NCBI GenBank assembly: GCA_016780245.1
Contig: JADHME010000007.1
Location: 1 to 36,613 of the forward strand
Direction of reading: 5' to 3'
Source of the DNA: Flavobacteriaceae bacterium
GTDB taxonomy: Bacteria; Bacteroidota; Bacteroidia; Flavobacteriales; Flavobacteriaceae
DNA length: 36,613 bases
The position numbers were made by a program, and so were the translations under genes. Of the stretch, positions 10,283 to 18,565 are shown piece after piece. Position 1 is the first letter of the stretch. Each line of letters starts with the position of its first letter. The notes under the pieces were generated by a model that was given only the letters and a program-made list of their open reading frames with translations, was not told where the DNA came from and did no database searches.

Positions 10283-10305
10283 ATATATTTCCATAAATTA
10301 GTATT

Positions 10306-11421
10306 ATGAATTCAGAGAGGATTAAATTCCTAGTAATCTCAAGTGCTTATCCTTATAGAGGAGGTATTTCAGACTCTACTCATTCTTTATGTAATGAGCT
10401 TATTGATTCAGGAGTACCTACTGAAGTTTGGACCTTCTCATTTTTATATCCAAGTTTTCTTTTTCCTGGAAATACCCAATATAGTAAAGAGAGGTATAAG
10501 CAGAAATTTCAAATTAAAAGAAAGATTAATACAATTAATCCTTTTAATTGGTTAATGGTTTCCAAAAAAATCAACAAATTAGGTCCAGAAATAGTAATCT
10601 TAAGATATTGGTCACCAATTTTATGTTTACCTTATTATTTTATTAGTTTTTTTTTAAGTAAAGAAATAAGAGTTATTGGGATTGTAGATAATTGGAAAAA
10701 TCATGAAAAGATTCCCTTTGAAAGTATACTGAGAAAACTTTTTCTTAAATCATGTTCAAAATTTATTTCATTTTCTGAAAATATTGCAGAAATGATTCGT
10801 TTTAACACGAGAAAAGAGGTACTATCTCTATATCATCCAATAAACACTAATCTTCCAATACTTAAAGAAAAAGCAAAGGCAAAAAATGATCTAAAATTGG
10901 AAGACTATAAGTATGTCACATTTGTTGGACTTATAAGAAAATATAAAGGTGTTCAAACATTCATAAAGTCTATTAATTATATAAAAGATGATAATATAAA
11001 ATTCATAATTGCAGGAGAGTTCTATGATTCATTAAATGAATACAAACAATTAGTTAATGAACTTAATCTTAGCGAAAAAGTATTAATTGATAATAACTTC
11101 CTTGAACTTGATAGGATAAGAGATTATATATGTGCAAGTGAGTTAATTGTTCAGCCATATATTAATGCGAGTCAAAGTGGAATTACACCCCTTGCCTACT
11201 TCTATAATAAACCTTTAGTTGTTTCAAAAGTTAGAGGATTAAAAGAGATAATAAATAAGGATCAAAGCGGCGAAGTATTTGACAAAACTCCTGAAAATTT
11301 AGCAAAAGCAATTCTAAATTGTATTGACGAAAAAAGAAATCAACTATATGTCTCAAATATTATAAAAGCAAAAAATTATTATTCTTGGTCAACTTTTGTA
11401 GAGAAAATTAAAACTATATAG
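10306..11421 (+). CDS. Glycosyltransferase, GT4 family (GT-B fold)
   Basis: This 371-residue protein has a GT-B pattern. An N-terminal nucleotide-fold half begins FLVISSAYPYRGGISDS, and the C-terminal half has VTFVGLIRKYKGV and IIAGEFYD (beta strands of the donor domain). The donor-loop region is SQSGITPLAYFYNKPLVVS, followed by GLKEII. The usual first Glu of the EX7E signature is replaced here, as seen in some flavobacterial relatives. Substrate cannot be told from sequence; envelope polysaccharide or glycolipid synthesis is likely. No signal peptide is present, so it should be cytoplasmic or peripheral. Its last 33 nt overlap the end of the convergent PAP2 gene. Confidence 0.8.
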   Translation: MNSERIKFLVISSAYPYRGGISDSTHSLCNELIDSGVPTEVWTFSFLYPSFLFPGNTQYSKERYKQKFQIKRKINTINPFNWLMVSKKINKLGPEIVILRYWSPILCLPYYFISFFLSKEIRVIGIVDNWKNHEKIPFESILRKLFLKSCSKFISFSENIAEMIRFNTRKEVLSLYHPINTNLPILKEKAKAKNDLKLEDYKYVTFVGLIRKYKGVQTFIKSINYIKDDNIKFIIAGEFYDSLNEYKQLVNELNLSEKVLIDNNFLELDRIRDYICASELIVQPYINASQSGITPLAYFYNKPLVVSKVRGLKEIINKDQSGEVFDKTPENLAKAILNCIDEKRNQLYVSNIIKAKNYYSWSTFVEKIKTI

Positions 11422-11973
11422 GTATATTTTATATAGAACAACTGCATTTATAGTCCCAAAAATTGCACCTACTAAAATATCAATTGGGTAATGTACACCT
11501 AGGTAAATTCTACTATAGGAAATTAAAAATGCATAGATAGCAAATAAAAAAATAAATAATCTATTTGATGATCTTAATAATAGACCGAAAAAGATTGCCA
11601 ATGAAAAAGAATTTGATGCATGAGCTGAAAAGAATCCAAATCTTCCACCACATGACTCTTTCAAAAGTCTTAATGAGTCAGAAATTAGTTCATTATAACA
11701 TGGTCTAAGCCTTTGAAAGGAGTCTTTAAATAAATTTGATGTTTGATCTGAAATAGTTATAAGTATAGCTACAGCAATAATTAAGCGAAATAAAGTTTTA
11801 GCCCTTTTTTTGTTATTAATTGAATATATATAAGCAATTAGTACCAATAAATAGACTATTACATTGGCTTCAGTTTTTGAAAGAAACATCCAGAAATTAT
11901 CAAAATATGGATTACCAAGATTATTAAAGTATAAGAATAAGTCTGAATCAAATTTTAAAATTTCCTCAATCAT
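11389..11973 (-). CDS. PAP2-family membrane phosphatase
   Basis: This 194-residue membrane protein has the acid phosphatase motifs of the PAP2 family: K83-x6-R90-P91 (KDSFQRLRP), FSAH with His118, and S154-R155-x5-H161-x3-D165 (SRIYLGVHYPID). About five or six hydrophobic segments are visible. Relatives dephosphorylate undecaprenyl pyrophosphate, phosphatidylglycerol phosphate or lipid A at the outer face of the inner membrane, and the substrate here is open. Its ATG overlaps the end of the MATE gene by 8 nt, so it is probably the last gene of the grpE-dnaJ transcript. It ends with TGA and overlaps the convergent glycosyltransferase gene. Confidence 0.85.
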   Translation of the reverse strand: MIEEILKFDSDLFLYFNNLGNPYFDNFWMFLSKTEANVIVYLLVLIAYIYSINNKKRAKTLFRLIIAVAILITISDQTSNLFKDSFQRLRPCYNELISDSLRLLKESCGGRFGFFSAHASNSFSLAIFFGLLLRSSNRLFIFLFAIYAFLISYSRIYLGVHYPIDILVGAIFGTINAVVLYKIYLYSFNFLYKS

Positions 11974-13357
11974 TAAGTCTTATTATTTTTCTAGAAAGAT
12001 AATTAAATCTTAAAAATAGAAACAAAGAGGAAGAAAATAAACCAGACAAAAGCCCTAGCCATATTCCAACCATTGATAAACTTGAATAAAAGCCAAGATA
12101 ATATGATATTGGAAATCCAATAACACCATACGAAAGAAAAATAATTATGGCAGGCTTATTAACATCCTGCATTCCTCTTAAAGCTCCAAGAACTACTGCT
12201 TGTATTCCATCAAAAAGCTGGAACACACCTGCAACAATTAATAATTTTGATGCAATCTCTAATACTTGATTTACATCAGTTAAACTTGAAGGATTATTAG
12301 GATCCAAGTAAAGAAGAGGTAAAGAATCATTAAAAAGTAAAAAAATCATACAGAAAATTACATCAATAGATATTATAAGTAGAATAGTTGATAAAGCGAC
12401 TTCTCTTAATTTTTTAAAATTCATCATACCCCTTTGATTACCAACTCTGATCATAGCAGCAACTCCAACACCTAGAGCAACCATATATGTCATTGAAGAA
12501 AGGTTAAGAGCAATTTGGTTAGCAGCTTGAGAATTTTTACCAATGAATCCTGACATCCAAACTGCAGATATAAAGAATGCTACCTCAAAAAAACTGTGAA
12601 GAGCAGATGGAAGACCTAAATAGAGAATTTTTTTCAATCTTTTAATCTCTACTTTAGATGGAAAAAATCTTTTTATATAAACAGATAGTTTCTTATGAAG
12701 TTTCAGATAAAAAATAATAAATAATAGCATACAGAATCTAGCTATTAAAGTACCTATTGCTGCCCCCTCTACCCCAAGCTTTGGAAAGATCCAATAACCA
12801 AAAATTAGAAAGAAGTTTAAAGCAACATTAATGATATTTCCTACAATAGTTGAATACATTGCAGCTCTTGTAAAAGACATACCATCGGCAAATTGCCTGA
12901 AAGCCTGAAAGTTTACTGTAGCTATCAGAGATATCGATACCCAAAAAAGATATGGCGAAGCAAGCTCAACAACCTCTTGTGGTTGATTCATTGAATATAA
13001 TAGGTTCCTATTTAAAAAGACTATTAAGAACAAGAATAATCCTAAAAATAAGCAGATTAAAAAACTATGCTCAAATATTTTTGATATATCATTATTTTTT
13101 TTTGCACCGTCTGCTTCAGCAATTAAAGGAGTAATAGCCTGAGAAAATCCAATACCTAAAGACATTGCAATAAAAACAAAACTATTTCCTAAGGAAATAG
13201 CAGCAAGCTCAGCAGTTCCTAGTTGTCCTACCATTACATTGTCAATAAATTGAACAAATGTATGACCTAGCATACCTATCATTACCGGGTATGCTAACTT
13301 CAGGTTATACTTAAATTCTTTACTGTAATTTCTGAACCTTTCAATTATTTGGTTCAT
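11966..13357 (-). CDS. MATE-family multidrug/metabolite efflux transporter
   Basis: This 463-residue protein has about 12 hydrophobic segments. Its N-terminal half contains QFIDNVMVGQLGTAELAAISL, a typical MATE signature (short excerpts: VMVGQLG, FSQAITPLIAEADG). The second half has the internal repeat with ANQIALNLSSMTYMVALG and AAMIRVGNQ. MATE proteins export cationic drugs or metabolites in exchange for Na+ or H+. The length is normal. It starts 2 nt after the M28 peptidase gene and overlaps the PAP2 start by 8 nt, so it is translationally linked to both. The natural substrate is unknown. Confidence 0.92.
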   Translation of the reverse strand: MNQIIERFRNYSKEFKYNLKLAYPVMIGMLGHTFVQFIDNVMVGQLGTAELAAISLGNSFVFIAMSLGIGFSQAITPLIAEADGAKKNNDISKIFEHSFLICLFLGLFLFLIVFLNRNLLYSMNQPQEVVELASPYLFWVSISLIATVNFQAFRQFADGMSFTRAAMYSTIVGNIINVALNFFLIFGYWIFPKLGVEGAAIGTLIARFCMLLFIIFYLKLHKKLSVYIKRFFPSKVEIKRLKKILYLGLPSALHSFFEVAFFISAVWMSGFIGKNSQAANQIALNLSSMTYMVALGVGVAAMIRVGNQRGMMNFKKLREVALSTILLIISIDVIFCMIFLLFNDSLPLLYLDPNNPSSLTDVNQVLEIASKLLIVAGVFQLFDGIQAVVLGALRGMQDVNKPAIIIFLSYGVIGFPISYYLGFYSSLSMVGIWLGLLSGLFSSSLFLFLRFNYLSRKIIRLND

Positions 13358-13359
13358 GA

Positions 13360-14736
13360 CTAGAGCTTATAATTATCCATAAGATAGATTATAGATGCCA
13401 TTGCAGCAGCTCCAAGCTCTAATTCACGCTTGTTAATTTTATCGAAAGTATCAGATGCAGAATGGTGATAATCAAAATATCTTTGAGGATCTGGCCTTAA
13501 TCCAGCTAAAATAATATTATCATCTTTTAAAGGTCCAATATCAGCTCCACTTCCACCTTGAAGAAAACTTACCCCGTAATCATTAAAATACTCCTCAAAC
13601 TTTTTTAGTGATTTAAATTCCTTATCAGATGTATCAAAACTAATTCCTCTTGGAGTAAAACCTCCTGCATCAGATTCAATGGCAAAAAAATGTTTTTCAT
13701 TTTTGAGTTTTGCAACTTCAGCATATTTATTTCCACCCCTTAGTCCATTTTCTTCGTTAGCAAATAAAACTACCCTAATAGTCCTTTTAGGGATATAATT
13801 TAAAGATTTAAAAATTCTTAGTACTTCCATTGATTGAACAATTCCTGCTCCATCGTCATGACTTCCATCTCCTAGATCCCATGAGTCAAGATGTCCACCT
13901 ACAACAATTATTTCATCTGGTTTCTCTGACCCCTTAATTTCACCAATTACGTTATGAGTCAACACATCAGGAAAGTTTCTAGAGTTCTGTCTAAAAAAGA
14001 ACTTTGTTTTTGGATTTAATGATAACATAGAACTTAGAAGTTCAGCACCATTAGTACTAATTGCAGCAGCGGGTATTCTCTGACTTAGTGATAAGCCTTC
14101 ATAATACATAGAACCTGTGTGAGGATAATTATCTAAAGTTGTAGTCATTGATCTAACAATAACACCTACAGCTCCAAGTTTAGCTGCTTCAACAGCCCCT
14201 TGTGTCCTTTGATTCACACTTCCACCATATGCTTGAAAAGTGTTAATCAATGTTACATCCATTGGACGATTAAAAAAAACTATTTTTCCACTAACTGAGT
14301 CTCTTCCTATATCCCTTAACTCCTTAAAGCTTTTAACTTCAACTACATTTGCAGAAATTCCAATTGATGGAGTTGAGATTGAACCGCCCAATGCTACAAT
14401 TGGAACAGAGATATTATTTCCTGGCCTTGTTTCTATATGAGCATATTCAGGGGCACCCCTAACCCATTTTGGGACCATAACTGGTTGAAGCCAAACTGAA
14501 TCAATTTCTAAAAGATCAAGCTCTTCATTACCCCATTTTACTGACCTTTCGTAATTAATAGATCCTGATAGTCTTCCACCAATTTGGTTAGATAAGTAAT
14601 CAAGCCATTCATAAGATTTTCCATTTGACAGAGCTTCATCATATATTTTATCAATAAAAACAGAATTTTCTTCAGTTGTTTGAGAATTAATAAAATTTAA
14701 TGTAAGTAGTGAAACTAAAATTATGAAGTATCTCAT
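13360..14736 (-). CDS. Exported M28-family zinc metallopeptidase
   Basis: From the ATG at 14736 this is a 458-residue protein starting with a signal peptide (MRYFIILVSLLTLNFINSQ). I chose this ATG over a TTG seven codons upstream because it puts the signal peptide at the N-terminus and leaves a 4-nt gap after the regulator gene instead of a 17-nt overlap. A PA-like insert precedes the catalytic domain. Zinc ligands and catalytic residues appear in order: GGHLDSWDLGDGSHDDGAG (His and Asp), FANEENGLRGG (Glu-Glu), ESDAGG (Asp) and YHHSASDTFDK (His). Closest in layout to carboxypeptidase Q-like enzymes, so it is probably a periplasmic exo- or dipeptidase for peptide scavenging. Confidence 0.88.
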   Translation of the reverse strand: MRYFIILVSLLTLNFINSQTTEENSVFIDKIYDEALSNGKSYEWLDYLSNQIGGRLSGSINYERSVKWGNEELDLLEIDSVWLQPVMVPKWVRGAPEYAHIETRPGNNISVPIVALGGSISTPSIGISANVVEVKSFKELRDIGRDSVSGKIVFFNRPMDVTLINTFQAYGGSVNQRTQGAVEAAKLGAVGVIVRSMTTTLDNYPHTGSMYYEGLSLSQRIPAAAISTNGAELLSSMLSLNPKTKFFFRQNSRNFPDVLTHNVIGEIKGSEKPDEIIVVGGHLDSWDLGDGSHDDGAGIVQSMEVLRIFKSLNYIPKRTIRVVLFANEENGLRGGNKYAEVAKLKNEKHFFAIESDAGGFTPRGISFDTSDKEFKSLKKFEEYFNDYGVSFLQGGSGADIGPLKDDNIILAGLRPDPQRYFDYHHSASDTFDKINKRELELGAAAMASIIYLMDNYKL

Positions 14737-14740
14737 ATTA

Positions 14741-15907
14741 TTATTTTTTTGTAGCAAACAAACTTACATCATCCTCTGAGATAGTCTCACCACCTAATAT
14801 AATTAATCGCTCAACTACATTTCTTAATTCTCTTACATTGCCTGACCAATTATAATCTTGAAGAAGTTTTAGTGAGTCTTTGCTGAACTTTTTTGTTTCA
14901 ATCCCTTGTTCCTTTGAAATTATATTAGAAAAATGATCTACAAGAACTGGAATATCTGACTTTCTCTTGCTCAATTCAGGTACTTTAATCACAATAACTG
15001 CTAACCTATGGTATAAATCCTCCCTAAAATTACCATCGTCTATTTCTTTTTTTAAGTCCTTGTTTGTAGCAGCTAAAACTCTAACGTCAACACTTATGTC
15101 TTTTTGACTTCCTACTCTTTGAATTTTATTTTCCTCTAAAGCCCTTAAAACTTTAGCTTGTGCAGCAAGACTCATGTCTCCTATTTCATCTAAAAATATA
15201 GTTCCATTATTTGCAGCTTCAAACTTACCTTCCCTATCCTTTACAGCAGAAGTAAAAGAACCTTTAAGATGACCAAAAAGCTCGCTTTCAATTAGTTCTG
15301 AGGGAATTGCAGCACAGTTTACTTCAATAAATGGGGATTTAGCTCTACTACTTTTCTCATGAATATTATGGGCAACAAGCTCCTTTCCAGTTCCACTTTC
15401 TCCAGTTATTAATACTCTTGCTTCAGTCCTAGCAACCTTATCAATCATTGCATGTATTTCCATAATGGACTTTGAATTGCCAATTATTTCATATTTTTTG
15501 GCAACTTTTTTTCTTAAGATTTTATTTTCAGCTATTAGTTCTTTTTTCTCTAGAGCATTTCTTACAGAATTAATAAGTCTATTTAGATCAGGTGGTTTAG
15601 ATATAAAATCATATGCTCCAAGCTTCATAGATTCTACAGCAGTTTCAATATTACCATGACCGGTTAACATAATAAAAGGAATAGAAGAGTTAGTCTTTCT
15701 AGTTCTTTGAAGTAGCTCAATACCGTCTACTTTAGGCATCTTTATATCGCATAGAACAAGATCATAGGAATCATTATTAATAAGATCAAGGCCTTTTTTT
15801 CCATCAGATGCTTCATGAATTTCAAAACTAGAGTCCTCATCTTTAAGTATTCTTACAAGAACTCTTCTGATTGGTTCCTCATCTTCAATTATAAGGATTT
15901 TGCTCAT
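14741..15907 (-). CDS. NtrC-like response regulator (REC plus sigma-54 AAA+ domain, no HTH)
   Basis: This 388-residue protein has a receiver domain at about 1-120 with Asp54 as phospho-acceptor (LCDIKMP), Thr in MLTGHG and Lys in SKPPD. The AAA+ domain runs from about 140 to 375, with Walker A GESGTGKE (169-176), loop 1 GSFTSA (216-221) in place of GAFTGA, Walker B GTIFLDEIGD and the NVRELRN sensor region. The chain stops a few residues after the AAA+ C-terminal lobe, so there is no Fis-type DNA-binding helix-turn-helix. It sits in the grpE-dnaJ operon, 34 nt behind dnaJ and 4 nt before the M28 gene. No partner histidine kinase is in the window. Its targets are unknown. Confidence 0.88.
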   Translation of the reverse strand: MSKILIIEDEEPIRRVLVRILKDEDSSFEIHEASDGKKGLDLINNDSYDLVLCDIKMPKVDGIELLQRTRKTNSSIPFIMLTGHGNIETAVESMKLGAYDFISKPPDLNRLINSVRNALEKKELIAENKILRKKVAKKYEIIGNSKSIMEIHAMIDKVARTEARVLITGESGTGKELVAHNIHEKSSRAKSPFIEVNCAAIPSELIESELFGHLKGSFTSAVKDREGKFEAANNGTIFLDEIGDMSLAAQAKVLRALEENKIQRVGSQKDISVDVRVLAATNKDLKKEIDDGNFREDLYHRLAVIVIKVPELSKRKSDIPVLVDHFSNIISKEQGIETKKFSKDSLKLLQDYNWSGNVRELRNVVERLIILGGETISEDDVSLFATKK

Positions 15908-15941
15908 TTTAAGATTATTAGATGGTCTAAGATAAAATTAT

Positions 15942-17054
15942 TTATGCAAACATATCTCTAACTTTTTCAAAAAAGGACTTTTCAGATTTTTTAGGGTTTG
16001 GCTTAAAATTATCATCATCTAGCATTTCTGTAAAGAAGTCTTTCTGTTTTTTATTTAAAGTCTTAGGCGTCCAAATATTTACATGAACTAATAAGTCCCC
16101 TTTTGAATATCCATTTAGATCTGGGATTCCCTTATTTCTTAATCTGAGTGTTTTTCCAGATTGAATACCTGACTCAAGCTTTATTCTGACTTTTCCATCA
16201 ATTAAGTGAATATCTTTTGAGACACCAAGTGCAGCTTCTGAAATACTTACATACAGATCATAGTGGAGATGCTTTCCGTCTCTAGTAAATATATCATTAT
16301 TTGATTCCTCTATTAATACCAAAAGGTCTCCTGGAATACCGTTAGGATTATTTGAGTCATTTCCTTTTGCTGATACTTTAAGTTGCATTCCTTCCTCAAC
16401 ACCTGGAGGAATTTTAATTGAAACTGTTTCTTCAAAATTAAGCATTCCATTAGAATCTGTTCCTGCACCTCTAGATGTAATTGATATACCTGCACCATTA
16501 CAGTTTGGACATATTGAAGTAGACTGCATTCTACCTAAAATTGTATTTGTAATTCTAGAAACCTGGCCAGAGCCATTACATGTTGTACATGTCGAAAATT
16601 TAGAATCAGGTGAAAGAGTTTTTCTTTTAACCTTGATTTTCTTTTCAACACCATTAACAATTTCTTCAAGTGTTAACTTAACCCTTATTCTGAGATTTGA
16701 GCCCTTCGAAACTCTTTGACCTCCTCCACCAAATCCACCAAAAGATGAACCAAATGCACTACCAAAAATATCTCCAAATTGACTGAATATATCATCCATG
16801 TTCATTCCACCTGAACCAAATCCACCTGCACCATCAAAAGCACTATGACCAAACTGGTCGTATTTAGATTTCTTATTTGGATCACTAAGAACTTCGTATG
16901 CTTCTGCAGCTTTTTTAAAATTTGCTTCTGCAGTTTTATCTCCAGGATTTTTATCAGGGTGATATTGAATAGCTTTTTTTCTATATGCCTTTTTTATCTC
17001 AGCATTAGAAGCGCTTTTTGATACACCCAATATTTCGTAATAATCTTCTTTCAT
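15942..17054 (-). CDS. dnaJ: Chaperone DnaJ (Hsp40)
   Basis: This 370-residue co-chaperone stimulates DnaK ATPase and delivers clients. The J domain has HPD at 32-34, and a Gly/Phe-rich region spans about 70-115. The zinc region has only two CxxCxGxG repeats (Cys156/159 and Cys182/185), enough for one zinc site where most DnaJ proteins have four repeats and two sites. This reduced form is, to my knowledge, usual in Flavobacteriia. The C-terminal substrate-binding and dimerisation domains are complete ([19 protein letters not shown]). It begins 6 nt after grpE. Confidence 0.96.
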   Translation of the reverse strand: MKEDYYEILGVSKSASNAEIKKAYRKKAIQYHPDKNPGDKTAEANFKKAAEAYEVLSDPNKKSKYDQFGHSAFDGAGGFGSGGMNMDDIFSQFGDIFGSAFGSSFGGFGGGGQRVSKGSNLRIRVKLTLEEIVNGVEKKIKVKRKTLSPDSKFSTCTTCNGSGQVSRITNTILGRMQSTSICPNCNGAGISITSRGAGTDSNGMLNFEETVSIKIPPGVEEGMQLKVSAKGNDSNNPNGIPGDLLVLIEESNNDIFTRDGKHLHYDLYVSISEAALGVSKDIHLIDGKVRIKLESGIQSGKTLRLRNKGIPDLNGYSKGDLLVHVNIWTPKTLNKKQKDFFTEMLDDDNFKPNPKKSEKSFFEKVRDMFA

Positions 17055-17060
17055 AATTTT

Positions 17061-17564
17061 TTATTGAGCGACAACAACTTTTGGGAATTTTATAACCTGA
17101 TCACCTAATTTATAACCTCCTTCTATTATATCAATTATTTTACCCTTTTGATCATCATTTTGAGCAGGAATTTGACTAATTGCTTCATGAATTTCTGAGT
17201 CAAATGAATCACCGATCTTAACTTCCAGTTCTTCAAGACCTTGGTTTTTGAGAGTTTCTATAAGCTTATTGTAGATTAACTTAGTGCCTTGAGTATCGTT
17301 CTGTTTTGGATCCTCCTGACTAAAAGCTCTTTTAAAGTCTTCAACAACAGGTATCAAACTAGATAAAACATCTTTGCCTGCTGTTTTAAACAAATCCATT
17401 CTTTCTTTTGCAGTTCTCCTTTTATAGTTTTCAAATTCAGCAAATAATCTTACATATTTATTCTTCTCATTATTTATTGTTTCATTTAACTCTTTAACTG
17501 AAGGTGATTTCTTTTTAGTAGCACCTGATTTAGCAGTTTTACTTTCAGTTTTCTTTTTATTCAT
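17061..17564 (-). CDS. grpE: Nucleotide exchange factor GrpE
   Basis: This 167-residue protein has a Lys-rich disordered N-terminus, a long helix (about 25-85, with FAEFENYKRRTAKE) and the C-terminal beta domain (DSFDSEIHEAIS, GGYKLGDQVIKFPKVVVAQ). GrpE releases ADP from DnaK. It is the first gene of a probable six-gene transcript (grpE, dnaJ, regulator, M28 peptidase, MATE, PAP2). A sigma-54-like element lies 22-37 nt before its ATG. No TAnnTTTG element was found in the 58-nt gap behind the epimerase gene. Confidence 0.95.
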   Translation of the reverse strand: MNKKKTESKTAKSGATKKKSPSVKELNETINNEKNKYVRLFAEFENYKRRTAKERMDLFKTAGKDVLSSLIPVVEDFKRAFSQEDPKQNDTQGTKLIYNKLIETLKNQGLEELEVKIGDSFDSEIHEAISQIPAQNDDQKGKIIDIIEGGYKLGDQVIKFPKVVVAQ

Positions 17565-17585
17565 GAACTATTTTATATTATAATA

Positions 17586-17601
17586 AGCAATTTTTTTGCC
17601 A
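17586..17601 (-). promoter_or_regulatory. Sigma-54-like -24/-12 element before grpE
   Basis: Read on the minus strand, TGGCA, then six A, then TTGCT fits the sigma-54 consensus TGGCAC-N5-TTGCW with exact spacing and one substitution (C to A). Transcription would begin near 17575, about 11 nt before the grpE ATG. An NtrC-type AAA+ protein is encoded in the same operon. Assigned from consensus only. Confidence 0.4.
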
Positions 17602-17622
17602 TCTTAATTTTATGTCAGATTG

Positions 17623-18537
17623 TCAGATATTTTTTGATAGGTCTTTCAAAGCATCATCAATATGTTTAAACGAAAAGTCAGACTCACTAAGTTTAATCGA
17701 TTTTACTTTTTGACTAGAAAGAATAATCTCAGACATTTTACCAAATACTAACTTAATTATGATAGAAGGTATATTAGGAAATATAACCTTTGAATTATTA
17801 AAAATTGCAATTTTGTTTATTAACTCATTTTGTTTAACTGGATTTGGAGCAACTAAATTATAAGTTCCCCTCCAAGAATTCTCACAGCTTGATAAAATTA
17901 TTTTAGCAGCATCTTTTTCGTGGATCCACGATTGCCACTGATTACCACTTCCAATCGGAGAAAGTATAAATAACTTTGATAGCATCTTACACATTTTATA
18001 TAGTCCACCTGACTTTGATAAAACAAGTCCTATCCTCATTATGGAAAATGAAATATCAGGAAGTTTACTTTCAAATTTTTTAACTTCACCCTCCCACTTT
18101 AAAACAACTTGATTAATAAATGAATTAGGATTATTGATTGAATCTTTTTCAGAAGATGTAAAATCTGAAGAGTCTCTGTATGCAGCTATTGCAGAGGCAT
18201 TAACGAATGATTTAATTTTAATATTTTTCTTTAAAATAACATCTAAAATGAAGTTTGTTGACCCTACTCTACTGTCAATTATTTTAGTTTTATTGGTTTT
18301 TGTCCATAGATTAAATACAGAAAAACCTGCAAGATTTATTATGCAATCAACATTATTGAAACAATTCAAGTCAATATCCTCTTTTTTAGGATTCCAATAA
18401 TAGTATTTTAATTGTGGATTATGGGATTTTAAATTTTTATTTCTAGTTAGAATATTAACCTCGTATTTTTTCTTGAATACAAGATTTGCAATTTCTTTAC
18501 CTAAAGTCCCTGAACCGCCAGTAATTAATACCTTCAT
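17623..18537 (-). CDS. TIGR01777-type NAD(P)-dependent SDR epimerase
   Basis: This 304-residue protein starts with a Rossmann motif (MKVLITGGSGTLGKEIA). It carries features of the TIGR01777/YfcH-like epimerase group: NLAGFSVFNLWTKTNK, STNFILDVI, ASAIAAYRD, FSIMRIGLVLSKSGG, and WIHEKDAAKII followed by GTYNLVAPNPVKQNE. The C-terminal DUF1731-like segment is present. Its substrate is not known for most of the family. It is divergent from ilvE with only 28 nt between the start codons, and it lies 58 nt upstream of grpE on the same strand. Confidence 0.85.
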   Translation of the reverse strand: MKVLITGGSGTLGKEIANLVFKKKYEVNILTRNKNLKSHNPQLKYYYWNPKKEDIDLNCFNNVDCIINLAGFSVFNLWTKTNKTKIIDSRVGSTNFILDVILKKNIKIKSFVNASAIAAYRDSSDFTSSEKDSINNPNSFINQVVLKWEGEVKKFESKLPDISFSIMRIGLVLSKSGGLYKMCKMLSKLFILSPIGSGNQWQSWIHEKDAAKIILSSCENSWRGTYNLVAPNPVKQNELINKIAIFNNSKVIFPNIPSIIIKLVFGKMSEIILSSQKVKSIKLSESDFSFKHIDDALKDLSKNI

Positions 18538-18565
18538 ATTGATTTTTTAATTATCTTCGAATTCT

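Noticed and set aside
14737-14757. TTG start for the M28 peptidase
   Set aside because: It adds seven residues before an otherwise normal signal peptide and overlaps the regulator gene; the ATG at 14736 is better.
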